DNA of 64,000 bases from an uncultured Clostridia bacterium (GTDB lineage: Bacteria > Bacillota > Clostridia > Christensenellales > Aristaeellaceae), in the NCBI GenBank assembly GCA_934667105.1, contig CAKULG010000012.1:1-64000 (forward strand). Direction: 5' to 3'. This document shows, piece by piece, positions 1-8,546 of this stretch. Below the pieces are notes generated by a model. It was not told the origin of the DNA, did not search any database, and was given only the letters and a program-made list of their open reading frames with translations. Position 1 is the stretch's first letter, and the number at the start of each line of letters is the position of its first letter. A program made the translations under genes and the position numbers.

Positions 1-1790
1 TCGATCAATCCGCTTTCCTTCAGCAGGAGCTCGATATCCGTTCCGCGCACCTTCTTCAGCGCGATCTTCATCGCTTCCTTTTCGATCAGCGAAAGCTTCG
101 CGTCTGTCAGCGGCTTCTTGTCCAGCGCGTAATAGCACGCGCGGAGCAGCTCGCGCACGTCGTATTTGCTGCCCCAGACCTCGGGCACGCCGCGATCGAC
201 GTTCAACAGCGTATACACCGATTCCATGCCCGTGCGCATCGAGTATTCCGTGGTGAAGATGGTATCGCGCGGGGTTTCGGCGAACTGACCGATGAAGGCG
301 AAGTTCACCGCGCCGTCCGGCACGACCTTCGGGCGATCGGATTCTTTGCGCGGCTGGAAGAACGCGTTGATATACGGCATGAAGCAGGTGGTGGTGTTGC
401 ACTTCTCATGCGCCAGCGCTTCGATTCGATCCTCCGGCACGCCGATATGATACAGCCATTCGCGGCAGACCTCCTCGCCCGTGCAATCGCGCATCGCTTT
501 TTTGACGTAGTTGCCTTCCTTATTGGTATTCAGCGAATACAGCCAGACCAGCACCATGTTCTTGTCCTGAGATTTGAACTGCGGCTGGCGGTTAATCGTC
601 CAGGAGAGGTACCAGTTGTCCGTGCTGTCCTTCACGGTCACGATACCGCCGGTGGTCACCTTGCCGGTGCGCGGGTCGCGTTTGCAGATGTTCATGATGT
701 GGCGGATGATCTCTTCATCGGAGGTCGCCACGGTGGCGCTCATCCAGTTCGTGGCGTCCACATCCGAGCAGAACGCTTCGGGATTGCCGAATTCGCCGTG
801 CGTCGCCTGCGCCGCAATCGCCTTCCACATATCCCAGGATTCGCCCTTGCCGTTTTCAATGCCGGACAGGTCGGGCGCGTGGGTCTGATCGCCGTAGCAG
901 GAGGTATCGGTGCAGCAGCCGTTGGTGATGAACACCAGATCGTCCTCGATCAGGTCGATGGTCTGGGTTTCGCCGTCCTTGACGTACACGATCTGCTTGG
1001 CCACCATCTTATCGCCCTCATGCGCAATGACGACGTTCTTTACGTCCATGCCGTATTCGATCTTCACGCCGTGGCTTTCCAGATACTTCACCAGCGGCAG
1101 AATCATGCTCTCGTATTGGTTGTACTTGGTAAATCTCAGCGCGCTGAAATCCGGCAGGCCGTCGATGTGATGGACGTAGCGGCAGAGGTAGCGCTTCATT
1201 TCCAGCGCGCTGGACCAGCGCTGGAAGGCGAACATCGTCTGCCAGTAGAGCCAGAAGTTCGTGCGCCAGAAGGAATCCGGCAGCACGTCGGAAATCTTTT
1301 TATCCTCCAGATCCTTTTCCGGGGTCATGAACAGCTTCGAAAGCGCCAGCGCGGAATCGCGGTCCAGCTCGAACTTGCGATCGGTATGCGCGTCCTCGCC
1401 GCGATTAATCGTCGCGCGGCAGAGGGAGTAGTTGGGGTCGCGCTTATTCAGCCAATAGTATTCGTCCAGCACCGAGACGTTGGGCGTTTCGATGGAGGGC
1501 ACGTCGCGGAAGGTATCCCACATAACCTCGAAATGGTTGTCCATCTCGCGGCCGCCGCGCATGAAGAAGCCCTTGGTCACGTCCCTGCGGCCGTCGCAGC
1601 TGCCGCCCGCCAGCTCGAGCTTTTCCAGAAGGTGAATGTGCTCGCCCTTCATCTGGCCGTCGCGCACCAGATAGAACGCCGCGGTAAGGCCAGCCAGGCC
1701 CGTGCCGATGATATAGGCGGATTTTTTATCCACGCCCTCCGGCTTCTCCGGATGCGCGAAGGATTCGTAAGTGCCTGCGGAATAATACAT
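1..1790 (-). CDS. ohyA: Oleate hydratase (MCRA family), C-terminus beyond the window
   Basis: FAD-dependent fatty acid hydratase that adds water to the cis-9 double bond of oleate/linoleate, a membrane-associated detoxification step. The frame is read from ATG at 1790 (GGGAGG ribosome site just upstream) and stays open to the left edge: about 596 codons are visible. The N-terminus has a Rossmann dinucleotide motif GTGLAG at residues 29-34 and a downstream GGREMDNHFE segment typical of the family's catalytic region. Known members are about 590-650 aa, so only the extreme C-terminus is likely missing. A TetR-family gene lies directly upstream on the same strand, which is a common arrangement for this enzyme. 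Identification rests on family motifs throughout the translated frame. Confidence 0.92.
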   Translation of the reverse strand, partial: MYYSAGTYESFAHPEKPEGVDKKSAYIIGTGLAGLTAAFYLVRDGQMKGEHIHLLEKLELAGGSCDGRRDVTKGFFMRGGREMDNHFEVMWDTFRDVPSIETPNVSVLDEYYWLNKRDPNYSLCRATINRGEDAHTDRKFELDRDSALALSKLFMTPEKDLEDKKISDVLPDSFWRTNFWLYWQTMFAFQRWSSALEMKRYLCRYVHHIDGLPDFSALRFTKYNQYESMILPLVKYLESHGVKIEYGMDVKNVVIAHEGDKMVAKQIVYVKDGETQTIDLIEDDLVFITNGCCTDTSCYGDQTHAPDLSGIENGKGESWDMWKAIAAQATHGEFGNPEAFCSDVDATNWMSATVATSDEEIIRHIMNICKRDPRTGKVTTGGIVTVKDSTDNWYLSWTINRQPQFKSQDKNMVLVWLYSLNTNKEGNYVKKAMRDCTGEEVCREWLYHIGVPEDRIEALAHEKCNTTTCFMPYINAFFQPRKESDRPKVVPDGAVNFAFIGQFAETPRDTIFTTEYSMRTGMESVYTLLNVDRGVPEVWGSKYDVRELLRACYYALDKKPLTDAKLSLIEKEAMKIALKKVRGTDIELLLKESGLI

Positions 1791-1823
1791 AATCAATGCC
1801 TCCCTTTTCTGCTTGATGAGCTT

Positions 1824-1851
1824 ATTATACCCGGCGGCAGAAATTCCTCAA
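1824..1851 (-). promoter_or_regulatory. Promoter of ohyA
   Basis: On the minus strand TTGAGG (1846-1851) and TATAAT (1824-1829) are separated by 16 bp, about 30 nt upstream of the ohyA ATG. This suggests ohyA has its own promoter between tetR and ohyA. Confidence 0.6.
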
Positions 1852-1862
1852 TGGACAGAAAT

Positions 1863-1893
1863 CGCCCCGTGCTCAGTTTTTCAGCACGGGGCG
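1863..1893 (-). terminator. Hairpin at the 3' end of tetR
   Basis: Perfect 11-bp inverted repeat CGCCCCGTGCT / AGCACGGGGCG with a 9-nt loop, between the tetR stop and the ohyA promoter. There is no strong T tract on the minus strand, so it is a weak terminator or a processing hairpin. Confidence 0.5.
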
Positions 1894-1937
1894 GGAGGGT
1901 GTATAATTTTTAATCAAAGCGCATGAAATGATAAAAT

Positions 1938-2492
1938 TCAAACGCTGAATCTGCCGAGCGCCTGTGAAACAGTGCCCTTCAATACCAGCGCCAGGCGATT
2001 GACCAGCGCTTCGGGCTCCTCGCGCATATCGTCCCGAATCCAATCCAGCATCAGCCCCACGAACATGTAGGAATATACCTGCGCGATGAAGGCCTTGTCC
2101 TCGTCGCGCACGGTCATGCCCGCGGCTTCCTCGTTGATTACGCCCAGCAGCAGATTATCCACCAGCGGCTTTAAGTATTTCTCCACCTGCTCGCGATGCA
2201 CGCAGCGATAGACGTTCATGATAAACGGCCTATTCTCGCGCACGGCCTCAAAGAGCTGAATAAAGCCCTGCCGCCACGTTTCGTAGGTCTTTTTTTCTTC
2301 CAGCGCCTTGCGCGCGTCCTCAAGGCACGACCATTCCACGAGATCATAGATGTCCTTGAAATGGTAATAGAAGGTCATGCGGTTGATGCCGCAGTCCTCG
2401 GCGATATCGTTGATTGTGATCTTCGTCAGCGGCTTTTTCAGAAGCAGATTTTTCAGCGACTGTTCCAGCGCGCGCTTCGTTACCTGCGACAT
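1938..2492 (-). CDS. TetR-family transcriptional regulator
   Basis: Predicted DNA-binding repressor of 184 aa. ATG at 2492 is preferred over an in-frame start 30 codons further upstream because AAGGGGTGAG lies just before it and the protein then begins MSQVTKRAL, like DhaS-type TetR proteins. The helix-turn-helix spans roughly residues 25-47 (ITINDIAEDCGI...TFYYHF). The C-terminal half is helical ligand-binding/dimerisation domain (TetR_C_8-like). It sits just upstream of ohyA on the same strand, so it probably senses unsaturated fatty acids and controls ohyA. That role is inferred from context, and no effector can be read from sequence. Confidence 0.85.
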   Translation of the reverse strand: MSQVTKRALEQSLKNLLLKKPLTKITINDIAEDCGINRMTFYYHFKDIYDLVEWSCLEDARKALEEKKTYETWRQGFIQLFEAVRENRPFIMNVYRCVHREQVEKYLKPLVDNLLLGVINEEAAGMTVRDEDKAFIAQVYSYMFVGLMLDWIRDDMREEPEALVNRLALVLKGTVSQALGRFSV

Positions 2493-2525
2493 GCTGCTCA
2501 CCCCTTCGCGCGGAGTATTTTTTTT

Positions 2526-2554
2526 ATTATACCGCAAAGCGGACGCTTCCGCAA
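2526..2554 (-). promoter_or_regulatory. tetR promoter with palindromic operator
   Basis: Minus-strand TTGCGG (2549-2554) and TATAAT (2526-2531) with a 17-bp spacer. The spacer and -35 overlap an inverted repeat, GCGGA-N4-TCCGC (2539-2552), placed as expected for autorepression by the TetR protein. Confidence 0.55.
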
Positions 2555-2563
2555 GCAAAGCAA

Positions 2564-2600
2564 AGAGGCTTTGTTTCGTCAAGCGCGAAAAAAAGCCTCT
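2564..2600 (-). terminator. Hairpin downstream of the PAP2-like gene
   Basis: Inverted repeat AGAGGCTTT / AAAGCCTCT (2564-2572 and 2592-2600) between the membrane protein gene and the tetR promoter. It is likely a terminator for the minus-strand gene ending at 2720. Confidence 0.45.
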
Positions 2601-2719
2601 TCGTTCGGATACATCCCATTAAAGGAGCGCAAATGCGGCCAACGCCGCCCGAAATTCGCGGCCCGGCTTTGGGGACGCGGGGGCGAACCGCCCTCCCAGC
2701 GGTTTCCCCACAGCTCCCC

Positions 2720-3349
2720 TTACATCACCGCAATCAGCAGCGCCATGGCCGCCACGGGAAACAGCGCGCCCAGAAGCAGCTCCCCCGCCGTGTGGCGCTT
2801 CAGCCGCAGGGAGCTTTGCCACACGGGAATCAGCAGCAAATATCCCAGCAAAAACCAGGGGCTCACCCGATAGGCCAGCATGGCCGCCGGGCCGGATACG
2901 CCGCAGGCGTGGCCGCTGCTTTTGATATGAAACACGAAGGAGAACAGCGCGATCAGCGCCCCCGAAATCAGATAAGTGAAAAAAACGATCTGCTCCTCCA
3001 CGGGCCGCGCCGCCAGCACGCCGTACAGCGCCACGCCCAAATACCCCGCCACGGAGAAAATCACCGCCAGCGACCGCTGCGCATCCCGTCCCCGGCGGCG
3101 AAGCGGCGGAATCGCCGCCCACACCCCATAGCTGGCCAGGGGCAAAAAGGTCAAAAAGAATAATGCCCAATACAGCGCGCCCTGAGAAAGATATCCCTTG
3201 TCCGCCCGCAAAATAAGCAGCAGCGCCGCCGCCATCAAGGGCGGAACCGTCAAGACCCGCACCCCCTTGGCCAAGCCGTTCAGCGCCTTGTGCAGGGCCG
3301 TTTCTTTCGCCGAATTTTCCGTCGCCCGGGCTTCCTTGTTTTTCTGCAT
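2720..3349 (-). CDS. Integral membrane protein, PAP2-phosphatase-like
   Basis: A 209-aa protein with about five hydrophobic segments (near residues 34-46, 58-80, 92-112, 123-144 and 165-208). HIKSSGHACGVSGP at about residues 145-158 resembles the K-x-S-x-H-x-x-G-x-x-G core of the small PAP2-like membrane proteins of Clostridia and Archaea, so a lipid or prenyl-phosphate phosphatase role is possible. The remaining PAP2 arginine/histidine motifs are not obvious. Start at ATG 3349 after a GGGGGG stretch. It appears to be transcribed alone. Function is tentative, but the membrane prediction is secure. Confidence 0.6.
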   Translation of the reverse strand: MQKNKEARATENSAKETALHKALNGLAKGVRVLTVPPLMAAALLLILRADKGYLSQGALYWALFFLTFLPLASYGVWAAIPPLRRRGRDAQRSLAVIFSVAGYLGVALYGVLAARPVEEQIVFFTYLISGALIALFSFVFHIKSSGHACGVSGPAAMLAYRVSPWFLLGYLLLIPVWQSSLRLKRHTAGELLLGALFPVAAMALLIAVM

Positions 3350-3977
3350 GGCTGTTCGCCCCCCGTATCATTTTTTACTTTTTAGCGGGTTTTCTGGCGC
3401 GCCGCCTCTGCGCTTCAAAAAACATCCGCTATTCTTCAGCAGTCCTCCGCCCCATGCTGCCTTCCCTTCAGGAAGGCGCGGGCCTTGCGCAAAAATGCCA
3501 AAGTTCCGTGCCCAGAATGGCGGCGCTTCTTTGGGCGAAAAGGGACTTTTCTGCGCGGCGGCAGGGCGGCCGCTGCATGCCCGAATTGTAGCATGCCCCC
3601 CCCTCTCCTGGCAACCTACCCTTTCTTCCGCCCACTCTACCCTCCGTTTCCGGCCCTCTACTGGCAGTAGAGCCCTTATTTTTCCCAAAAAAAGCGCAAA
3701 AAAAGAACGCTGTATACATATCGCGGCGGAACCGTCCTGGCAAACGTCCTCCCCTTGGATTGCGGAGAGGGGGGATTTCGGCCGCGCTTTCTTAAACCGC
3801 TTTCTTGAACGGGGCTACCCCCTCCTCCTTCCGCCCACGGTGGACGAAGCGCGGGAAGCCCCGCTGGCACAGGTTGCGGAAAAGCAAGCCGTTTTTTGAT
3901 GCGCTCCCCGAACCCAACCAATTTTCCGGGGCAAAACGAAAAGGAAGGGGCTGTGAAAAAACGAAAACGAAGTATTT
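3350..3977. other. Intergenic region without a convincing gene
   Basis: About 630 bp of mixed composition. Short open frames on both strands lack ribosome sites and recognisable motifs. The right end (3947-3977) is the flank of a dispersed element: 3947-3996 is the reverse complement of 34738-34787 with a single mismatch in 50 bp. Confidence 0.6.
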
Positions 3978-4020
3978 GCGGGGGAACCGTTCTTTGCAAG
4001 CCAAAGAACGGTTCCCCCGC
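3978..4020. repeat. Dispersed hairpin repeat (GGGGGAACCG type)
   Basis: A 19-bp perfect stem, 3978-3996 pairing with 4002-4020, with a 5-nt loop and the conserved TTCTTTG...CAAAGAA top. It lies 3' of the amino-acid ABC transporter operon and probably also acts as its terminator. Confidence 0.8.
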
Positions 4021-4059
4021 AATTTATAATATTTCGATAAGATTCCGCGCCCCCTGCGC

Positions 4060-4803
4060 TTACAGCACCTTGTTCAGGAAATCCCGGGTGCGCTGCTGCT
4101 GGGGGGCGGTGAAAATCTGCTCCGGCGTGCCCTCCTCGATGATCTGGCCCGCATCCATGAACAGCACGCGGTCCGCCACCTCCCGGGCGAAGCCCATTTC
4201 ATGCGTGACCACCACCATGGTCATGCCCTCCTCCGCCAGGCGCTTCATCACGTCCAGCACCTCGCCCACCATTTCAGGGTCCAAGGCGGAGGTAGGCTCG
4301 TCAAAGAGCATCACCTGCGGCTCCATGCACAGGGCGCGGACGATGGCGATACGCTGCTTCTGGCCGCCGGAAAGCTGATTGGGATAGGCCCCCGCCCGGT
4401 TTTCCAGGTTCACCCGGCGCAGCAGGGTCATGGCCTTTTCCTCCGCCTCCTGCTTGCTCTTTTTCAGCAGCTTCATGGGCGCGATGGTCATATTCTTCAG
4501 CACCGTCATATGCGGAAACAGGTTGAAATGCTGAAACACCATGCCCATTTTCTGGCGATGCACGTTAATATTCACCTTGGGATCGGTAATATCCACATTT
4601 TCGAAGGTGACGGTGCCCAGCGTGGGGATTTCCATCAGGTTCAGGCAGCGCAGAAAGGTGGATTTTCCGCTGCCCGAGGGGCCGATCACCACCACCACCT
4701 CGCCCCGGTGAATATCCGCGTTCACGCCCCGCAGCGCCTTGAGCGCGCCGCCGTCGAAATGCTTTTCCAGCCCGCGAACGGAAATAATCGTTTCAGTGGT
4801 CAC
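4060..4803 (-). CDS. Polar amino-acid ABC transporter, ATP-binding protein (GlnQ-like)
   Basis: A 247-aa cytoplasmic ATPase that powers amino-acid uptake. It has Walker A GPSGSGKST (about residue 38), signature LSGGQKQR, Walker B VMLFDEPTSALD and the switch histidine in VVTHEMG, all intact. The chosen start is GTG at 4803, because GGAAAGGAGG precedes it; an earlier in-frame ATG at 4833 lacks a site. The start overlaps the end of the permease gene by 11 nt, a sign of translational coupling. Gene order is binding protein, permease, ATPase, in one operon from the promoter at 7031-7059. The substrate is not determinable beyond polar amino acid (Gln/Glu/Cys/Arg class). Confidence 0.92.
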   Translation of the reverse strand: MTTETIISVRGLEKHFDGGALKALRGVNADIHRGEVVVVIGPSGSGKSTFLRCLNLMEIPTLGTVTFENVDITDPKVNINVHRQKMGMVFQHFNLFPHMTVLKNMTIAPMKLLKKSKQEAEEKAMTLLRRVNLENRAGAYPNQLSGGQKQRIAIVRALCMEPQVMLFDEPTSALDPEMVGEVLDVMKRLAEEGMTMVVVTHEMGFAREVADRVLFMDAGQIIEEGTPEQIFTAPQQQRTRDFLNKVL

Positions 4804-6091
4804 TGCTGCGCAGCCTCCTTTCCAGCTTGCCAACCAGCCAGGTGAAGAACATTACCATCACCAGATAAATGGCCGCCACCGCCAGCAGCGGCAGGAAGGG
4901 CGAATACGTTACGCCGCGGATAATATCGCCGCCCTTGGTCAGATCGCGCACGGCCACATAGCCCGCCACGGAGGTTTCCTTCAGCAGCACGATAAATTCG
5001 TTAGCCAGAGCGGGCAGCACGTTTTTAAAGGCCTGGGGGATAATCACATAGCGCATGGTCTGCACATAGTTAAAGCCCAGGCTGCGCCCCGCCTCGAATT
5101 GCCCCGCATCGATGCTCAGAATGCCGCCCCGGATAATTTCCGCCACATACGCCCCCGAATTGATGCCAAAGGCCAGAATGGCGATAAACACGCCGTTGCG
5201 GGAGGAAGCGAAAATCACATAATAGGCGATCATCAGCTGGATCACCACGGGGGTGCCGCGGATGACGGTGAGATACGCCCGGGCCACGGCGTTCAGCGCC
5301 GCCAGCGCGCTGCGGCCCGGGCCCTTGCGCATGGCCTCCTGGTTCTTTTCCCAAGTGGAGCGGATGGTGGCGATCACCACGCCGATGGCAATGCCCAGCA
5401 GCACCGCGAAGAACGTGATTTCCAGCGTCACGCCCAGGCCCGTCCACAGGTATTCCCAGCGGCTGTCGTCCACGAAATTCAGCTTAAAATCCGCCACGAA
5501 GGGATGCAGCTGCTTCCCCCGCGTAATCTTTTCCGCGCCCAGGGCCGCCAGGGCGGAAAGCTCCTCTTGGGAAGCCTCCCCGGGCAAGGCGGCGGCGACG
5601 CGGATGCACGCCTGGGCGTAGGGGGAGGGCAGAAGATACACGCATTCGCTTCCCTCGGGGCCGCTGCGGTAAGCGCGGACGCCCTCCTCGGTTTCCTCCA
5701 CCGTGTAAGCGTCCTGGGCCTGCAATTCCGCCCGGGCCTCCGCTAAAGACAGGGGCACGCCCTCGATAAGCAGGGTTCCCGGGTTCTTTTCGGCATTTTT
5801 GCCCTGATAGGCGAAAAAGGTGGTCAGGGGGTCGCCGTCCGGGTCGGCCGCGTCCCGAATGGAGGCATAATTTTTCGGCGTGCTCACATCCGCCAGCTTG
5901 TAATACTGCGCGTTATCGCCCTCCACGGCGAAATGCGCGGTGAGCCAAGTGCTTTTCAGGCCGGAAATTTTTCCATCCTCAATTTTCAGCACGTCGGCGT
6001 GATAAAACAGGATCAGATACCCCGCCGCGCACAGCAGCGCCAGCGCCGCCAAAACCGCGCCCAGGCGGATCAGTAGCTTCTTTTTTTTCAT
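4793..6091 (-). CDS. Amino-acid ABC permease with an added extracytoplasmic domain
   Basis: 432 aa, where HisM/GlnP permeases are usually about 220-240. Residues 8-28 form one transmembrane helix, followed by about 180 mostly polar residues predicted outside the membrane. The canonical permease domain then begins near residue 215 (WEYLWTGLGVTLEITFF) with about five helices and the EAA-loop region EAGRSLGFNYVQTMRYVIIPQA. The extension contains no binding-protein fold that I recognise. The gene sits between the binding protein and ATPase genes. Start ATG 6091 is preceded by TTGAGGAAC. The extended N-terminus is the unusual feature. Confidence 0.88.
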   Translation of the reverse strand: MKKKKLLIRLGAVLAALALLCAAGYLILFYHADVLKIEDGKISGLKSTWLTAHFAVEGDNAQYYKLADVSTPKNYASIRDAADPDGDPLTTFFAYQGKNAEKNPGTLLIEGVPLSLAEARAELQAQDAYTVEETEEGVRAYRSGPEGSECVYLLPSPYAQACIRVAAALPGEASQEELSALAALGAEKITRGKQLHPFVADFKLNFVDDSRWEYLWTGLGVTLEITFFAVLLGIAIGVVIATIRSTWEKNQEAMRKGPGRSALAALNAVARAYLTVIRGTPVVIQLMIAYYVIFASSRNGVFIAILAFGINSGAYVAEIIRGGILSIDAGQFEAGRSLGFNYVQTMRYVIIPQAFKNVLPALANEFIVLLKETSVAGYVAVRDLTKGGDIIRGVTYSPFLPLLAVAAIYLVMVMFFTWLVGKLERRLRSSDH

Positions 6092-6237
6092 ATGTTCCTC
6101 AATTCCTGCCTTTTTCGGGAGAAGGCGACGCGCGCCCCAGGTGAAGCGGGGATAAAAAATTGTGAACCCCTTATACGGCGAAAGGGGGCGGGCACGCTTA
6201 CGCGGCCCGCTCCTTTGCCGATGCGTTTATGCCGGGA

Positions 6238-6984
6238 TTACTCCGCGGGGATATACTTGGCCACGATGGCGGCCACGGTGCCATCGGCGATGAGTTCCTC
6301 CAGCGCCTTATCGATCTGATCCTTCAGTTCGGTGTTGCCCTGAGCGATGGCGATGGCGTATTCCTCTTCCACATATTCGGTGTCCAGGATGGTCAGGCCC
6401 TCGTTGGCCTCCACATAGCTCTTGGCGGGCTCGTTATCGATGATAACGCAATCCACCTTGTCCGCCAGCAGGGCGGCCACAGCGTCCGCGCCGGTCTTGA
6501 ACTTGGCCACGCGCTCCTCGCCGAAATCGTCGGTGCAGTAGATATCGCCGGTGGTGGCTTCCTGCACGCCTGCCACATAGGTCGCGCCCTCGGCGTAGAG
6601 ATCATCCAGCGTCTTGATGGGGGAGCCTTCCTTCACGATGATCACCTGCACGCCCGTAGCGTAGGAGATGGAGAAATCCACGCTCTGAAGGCGCTCCTCG
6701 GTAACGGTCATGCCCGCCATGCCCATATCGATCTTGCCGGTGGTGATGGCGGGAACGATGGCGTTAAAATCCATATCCTCGATAACCAGTTCCATGCCCA
6801 GCTTTTCCGCGATGGCCGCGGCCACTTCCGCGTCGATGCCCACGATTTCATTTTCTTCGTAATATTCATAGGGAGGGAAGCTGGCGTTGGTGCCCATGGT
6901 CAGGGTTTTTTCGCCCTCGGCGATAGCGGCGGTGGCGCTCAGCAGCAGGCACAGGGCCAGCATAACGGCAAACAGCTTTTTCAT
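6238..6984 (-). CDS. Amino-acid ABC transporter substrate-binding protein
   Basis: 248-aa extracytoplasmic solute-binding protein, family 3 (SBP_bac_3). The signal peptide MKKLFAVMLALCLLLS ends at AIAEG. The mature domain starts LTMGTNASFPPYEYY and contains GIDAEVAAAIAEKLG and VDFSISYATG, typical of Gln/Arg/cystine binders. The only signal-region cysteine (C12) is not in a normal L-x-x-C lipobox. In a Gram-positive cell the protein may therefore be secreted, or tethered through the permease rather than by a lipid. First gene of the operon, with AAGGAGGAAATG-type initiation. Family assignment is firm, substrate unknown. Confidence 0.93.
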   Translation of the reverse strand: MKKLFAVMLALCLLLSATAAIAEGEKTLTMGTNASFPPYEYYEENEIVGIDAEVAAAIAEKLGMELVIEDMDFNAIVPAITTGKIDMGMAGMTVTEERLQSVDFSISYATGVQVIIVKEGSPIKTLDDLYAEGATYVAGVQEATTGDIYCTDDFGEERVAKFKTGADAVAALLADKVDCVIIDNEPAKSYVEANEGLTILDTEYVEEEYAIAIAQGNTELKDQIDKALEELIADGTVAAIVAKYIPAE

Positions 6985-7030
6985 AAATCATTTCCTCCTT
7001 CAATTTCTTCTCTTGCTTGAGAACGAGGTC

Positions 7031-7059
7031 AGTATACCACCGCGCTGCGGCGCTGTCAA
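7031..7059 (-). promoter_or_regulatory. Promoter of the amino-acid ABC operon
   Basis: Consensus minus-strand promoter: TTGACA (7054-7059), 17-bp spacer, TATACT (7031-7036), about 47 nt upstream of the binding-protein ATG. Confidence 0.85.
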
Positions 7060-7355
7060 CCCTTTTTTGAATTTTTATTCATATTTTTTGCGTTTATTTT
7101 TGTTTTTTGTGTGTATTTATGCAAATATAAAGAATTTAGTGTATAAAGGAAAAATCGTGACCGGCCGCGCCATGCGGCGTTCAATTCGCGCCGAATCAAA
7201 AAAAAATAAAACGCAGGGGGCGTTCTCTGGTGCCCAAAGGGCGGCGCGTCCCGCGCCCCCAAAGCGGCATGGATTCCAGCAAAAGCGGCCGTTTTCCGGC
7301 CTCTCCGCCGCCCGAAAGAAAACGTCCCTGGCCGCAGCCATCGCGCGGACGAAAA
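7060..7355. other. Intergenic region, no gene seen
   Basis: AT-rich near 7065-7160, then GC-rich. Around 7216-7261 a GGGGGCG...CGCCCCC pairing with an internal TTCTCTGG/CCCAAAG resembles a decayed copy of the dispersed hairpin repeat. No coding frame has a ribosome site or recognisable product. Confidence 0.4.
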
Positions 7356-7397
7356 AAGCGCTTCGGCCCGCAAGCTTTCCTTGCGGCTGAAGCGCTT
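7356..7397 (-). terminator. Terminator after the Usp-domain gene
   Basis: Stem AAGCGCTTC / GAAGCGCTT with an inner CCGCAAG / CTTGCGG pairing, followed on the minus strand by TTTTTT. It terminates the minus-strand operon ending at 7537. Confidence 0.7.
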
Positions 7398-7536
7398 AAG
7401 ATTTGTTTTTCCTTTTCCTAACGGCCTTCCTTTGCCAGCGAAAAACGCAAGCCCCTTTTTCATGCCCGCGCTTGCCTCCGGGCGTTTTTAAGGAAGCGCG
7501 GACGAATCTCCTCTGGAAGGAGATTCCTTTGCTTCC

Positions 7537-7902
7537 CTACTCCGCCTGCGTCAACTGGGTGTCTGGAGGCAGGAGGCGGCGCAGCCTTTCGGCGAAACCG
7601 CTCTGATCCACCCCCGTCACCACCCATAGCGCCCGGTGCTGGCGGGCATAGCGGGCGATGGCCTCAGCGGGCTGGGGATCATAGAGAATTTCCATTTCCG
7701 CGTCGGCCTGATGGGCCAGGGAAAAAAGCTCGTTTAAAATCTCCGCGCCGCCGGGCTGGCCCGGGGAATGGGCCGCCGCGGCCACATGCAGCACGCGCAC
7801 GGGCATATGCAGCCGGGCGGACAGCGCCCGCCCCCGGTCGATAAGCCGGGCGCAATTCTTCTGCGCGGTCACGCAAACCAAAATACAGGAAACTTCGCTC
7901 AT
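7537..7902 (-). CDS. Universal stress protein domain protein (KdpD-Usp-like)
   Basis: 121-aa single-domain protein. The beginning ILVCVTAQKNCARLIDRGRA matches the Usp domain found alone or in KdpD-type sensors of Firmicutes. The C-terminal part (WVVTGVDQSGFAERLRRLLP) matches the nucleotide-binding half only loosely. ATG 7902 is preferred because AAGGGAGCG precedes it; a longer frame upstream would overlap the previous gene. It starts 11 nt after the end of the small membrane protein gene, so the two are co-transcribed. The physiological role is unknown. Confidence 0.75.
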   Translation of the reverse strand: MSEVSCILVCVTAQKNCARLIDRGRALSARLHMPVRVLHVAAAAHSPGQPGGAEILNELFSLAHQADAEMEILYDPQPAEAIARYARQHRALWVVTGVDQSGFAERLRRLLPPDTQLTQAE

Positions 7903-7912
7903 GGCGCTCCCT

Positions 7913-8377
7913 TCAGGCCCGCGTCCAGGCCCCCAACGCCTTGTCGTGGGCCGTGACGGTGATCTGCTCGCCCCGCTTCCAATCGGGCCGGGGCAGGTTG
8001 GCGTCGTAATAGAACAGGCGGTCGTCCTCCTGGCTTTCCATATCGCCAACGTTCAGGGTCATGGGGTAATACTGCACGCCGTCGCGCACCACGGCCCCCT
8101 CCTCCATTTCCTTAAAGGCCCCCGTCAGCTGGCGCACCCGGCCATGAAGTATCTCGTCCAGATGGCGGCCGTAGGCGATCACGGGATAAAGCAGCAGGCC
8201 GTAGGAAAAGATCATAAACGCGCCCAGAAGGATGGTCAGCCCCATGGTGAGCAGCTTTTGCCGGTAGATAAAGGCCGCGATTACCCCCGCCAGCATGGCC
8301 AGGCAGGGAAGGCTGAGAAGAATGGCGCGCTTTTTCACCTGGGCGCGAATATCCGCGTAGTCTTGCTCGGTATACAA
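7913..8377 (-). CDS. Small membrane protein of unknown function
   Basis: 154 aa with two adjacent transmembrane helices (about residues 19-38 and 45-66), a short basic linker and a soluble C-terminal half ending in a beta-rich segment (GEQITVTAHDKALGAW). The start appears to be TTG at 8377, preceded by GAGGGAAC at suitable spacing; no in-frame ATG gives a complete first helix. I do not recognise a family. Coupled with the downstream Usp-domain gene. Confidence 0.65.
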   Translation of the reverse strand: MYTEQDYADIRAQVKKRAILLSLPCLAMLAGVIAAFIYRQKLLTMGLTILLGAFMIFSYGLLLYPVIAYGRHLDEILHGRVRQLTGAFKEMEEGAVVRDGVQYYPMTLNVGDMESQEDDRLFYYDANLPRPDWKRGEQITVTAHDKALGAWTRA

Positions 8378-8546
8378 TGGTGTTCCCTCGTTTCCAATGC
8401 AATTTGTTCTTATGGGGAAAAACGGTCTTGGGCCGCGTCCGGCGTTTTCTCCCCTCCATCATCATACCGCAAAACCCGGGAAAAGTACAGCCCCTTTCCT
8501 CCGCCTTTTATGGCGATATTGTGACAAAAACCGCGCCGGGCATGCC

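Noticed and set aside
3350..4059. Possible 6S/SRP/tmRNA gene in the 700-bp gap
   Set aside because: No conserved landmarks of these RNAs could be found on either strand.
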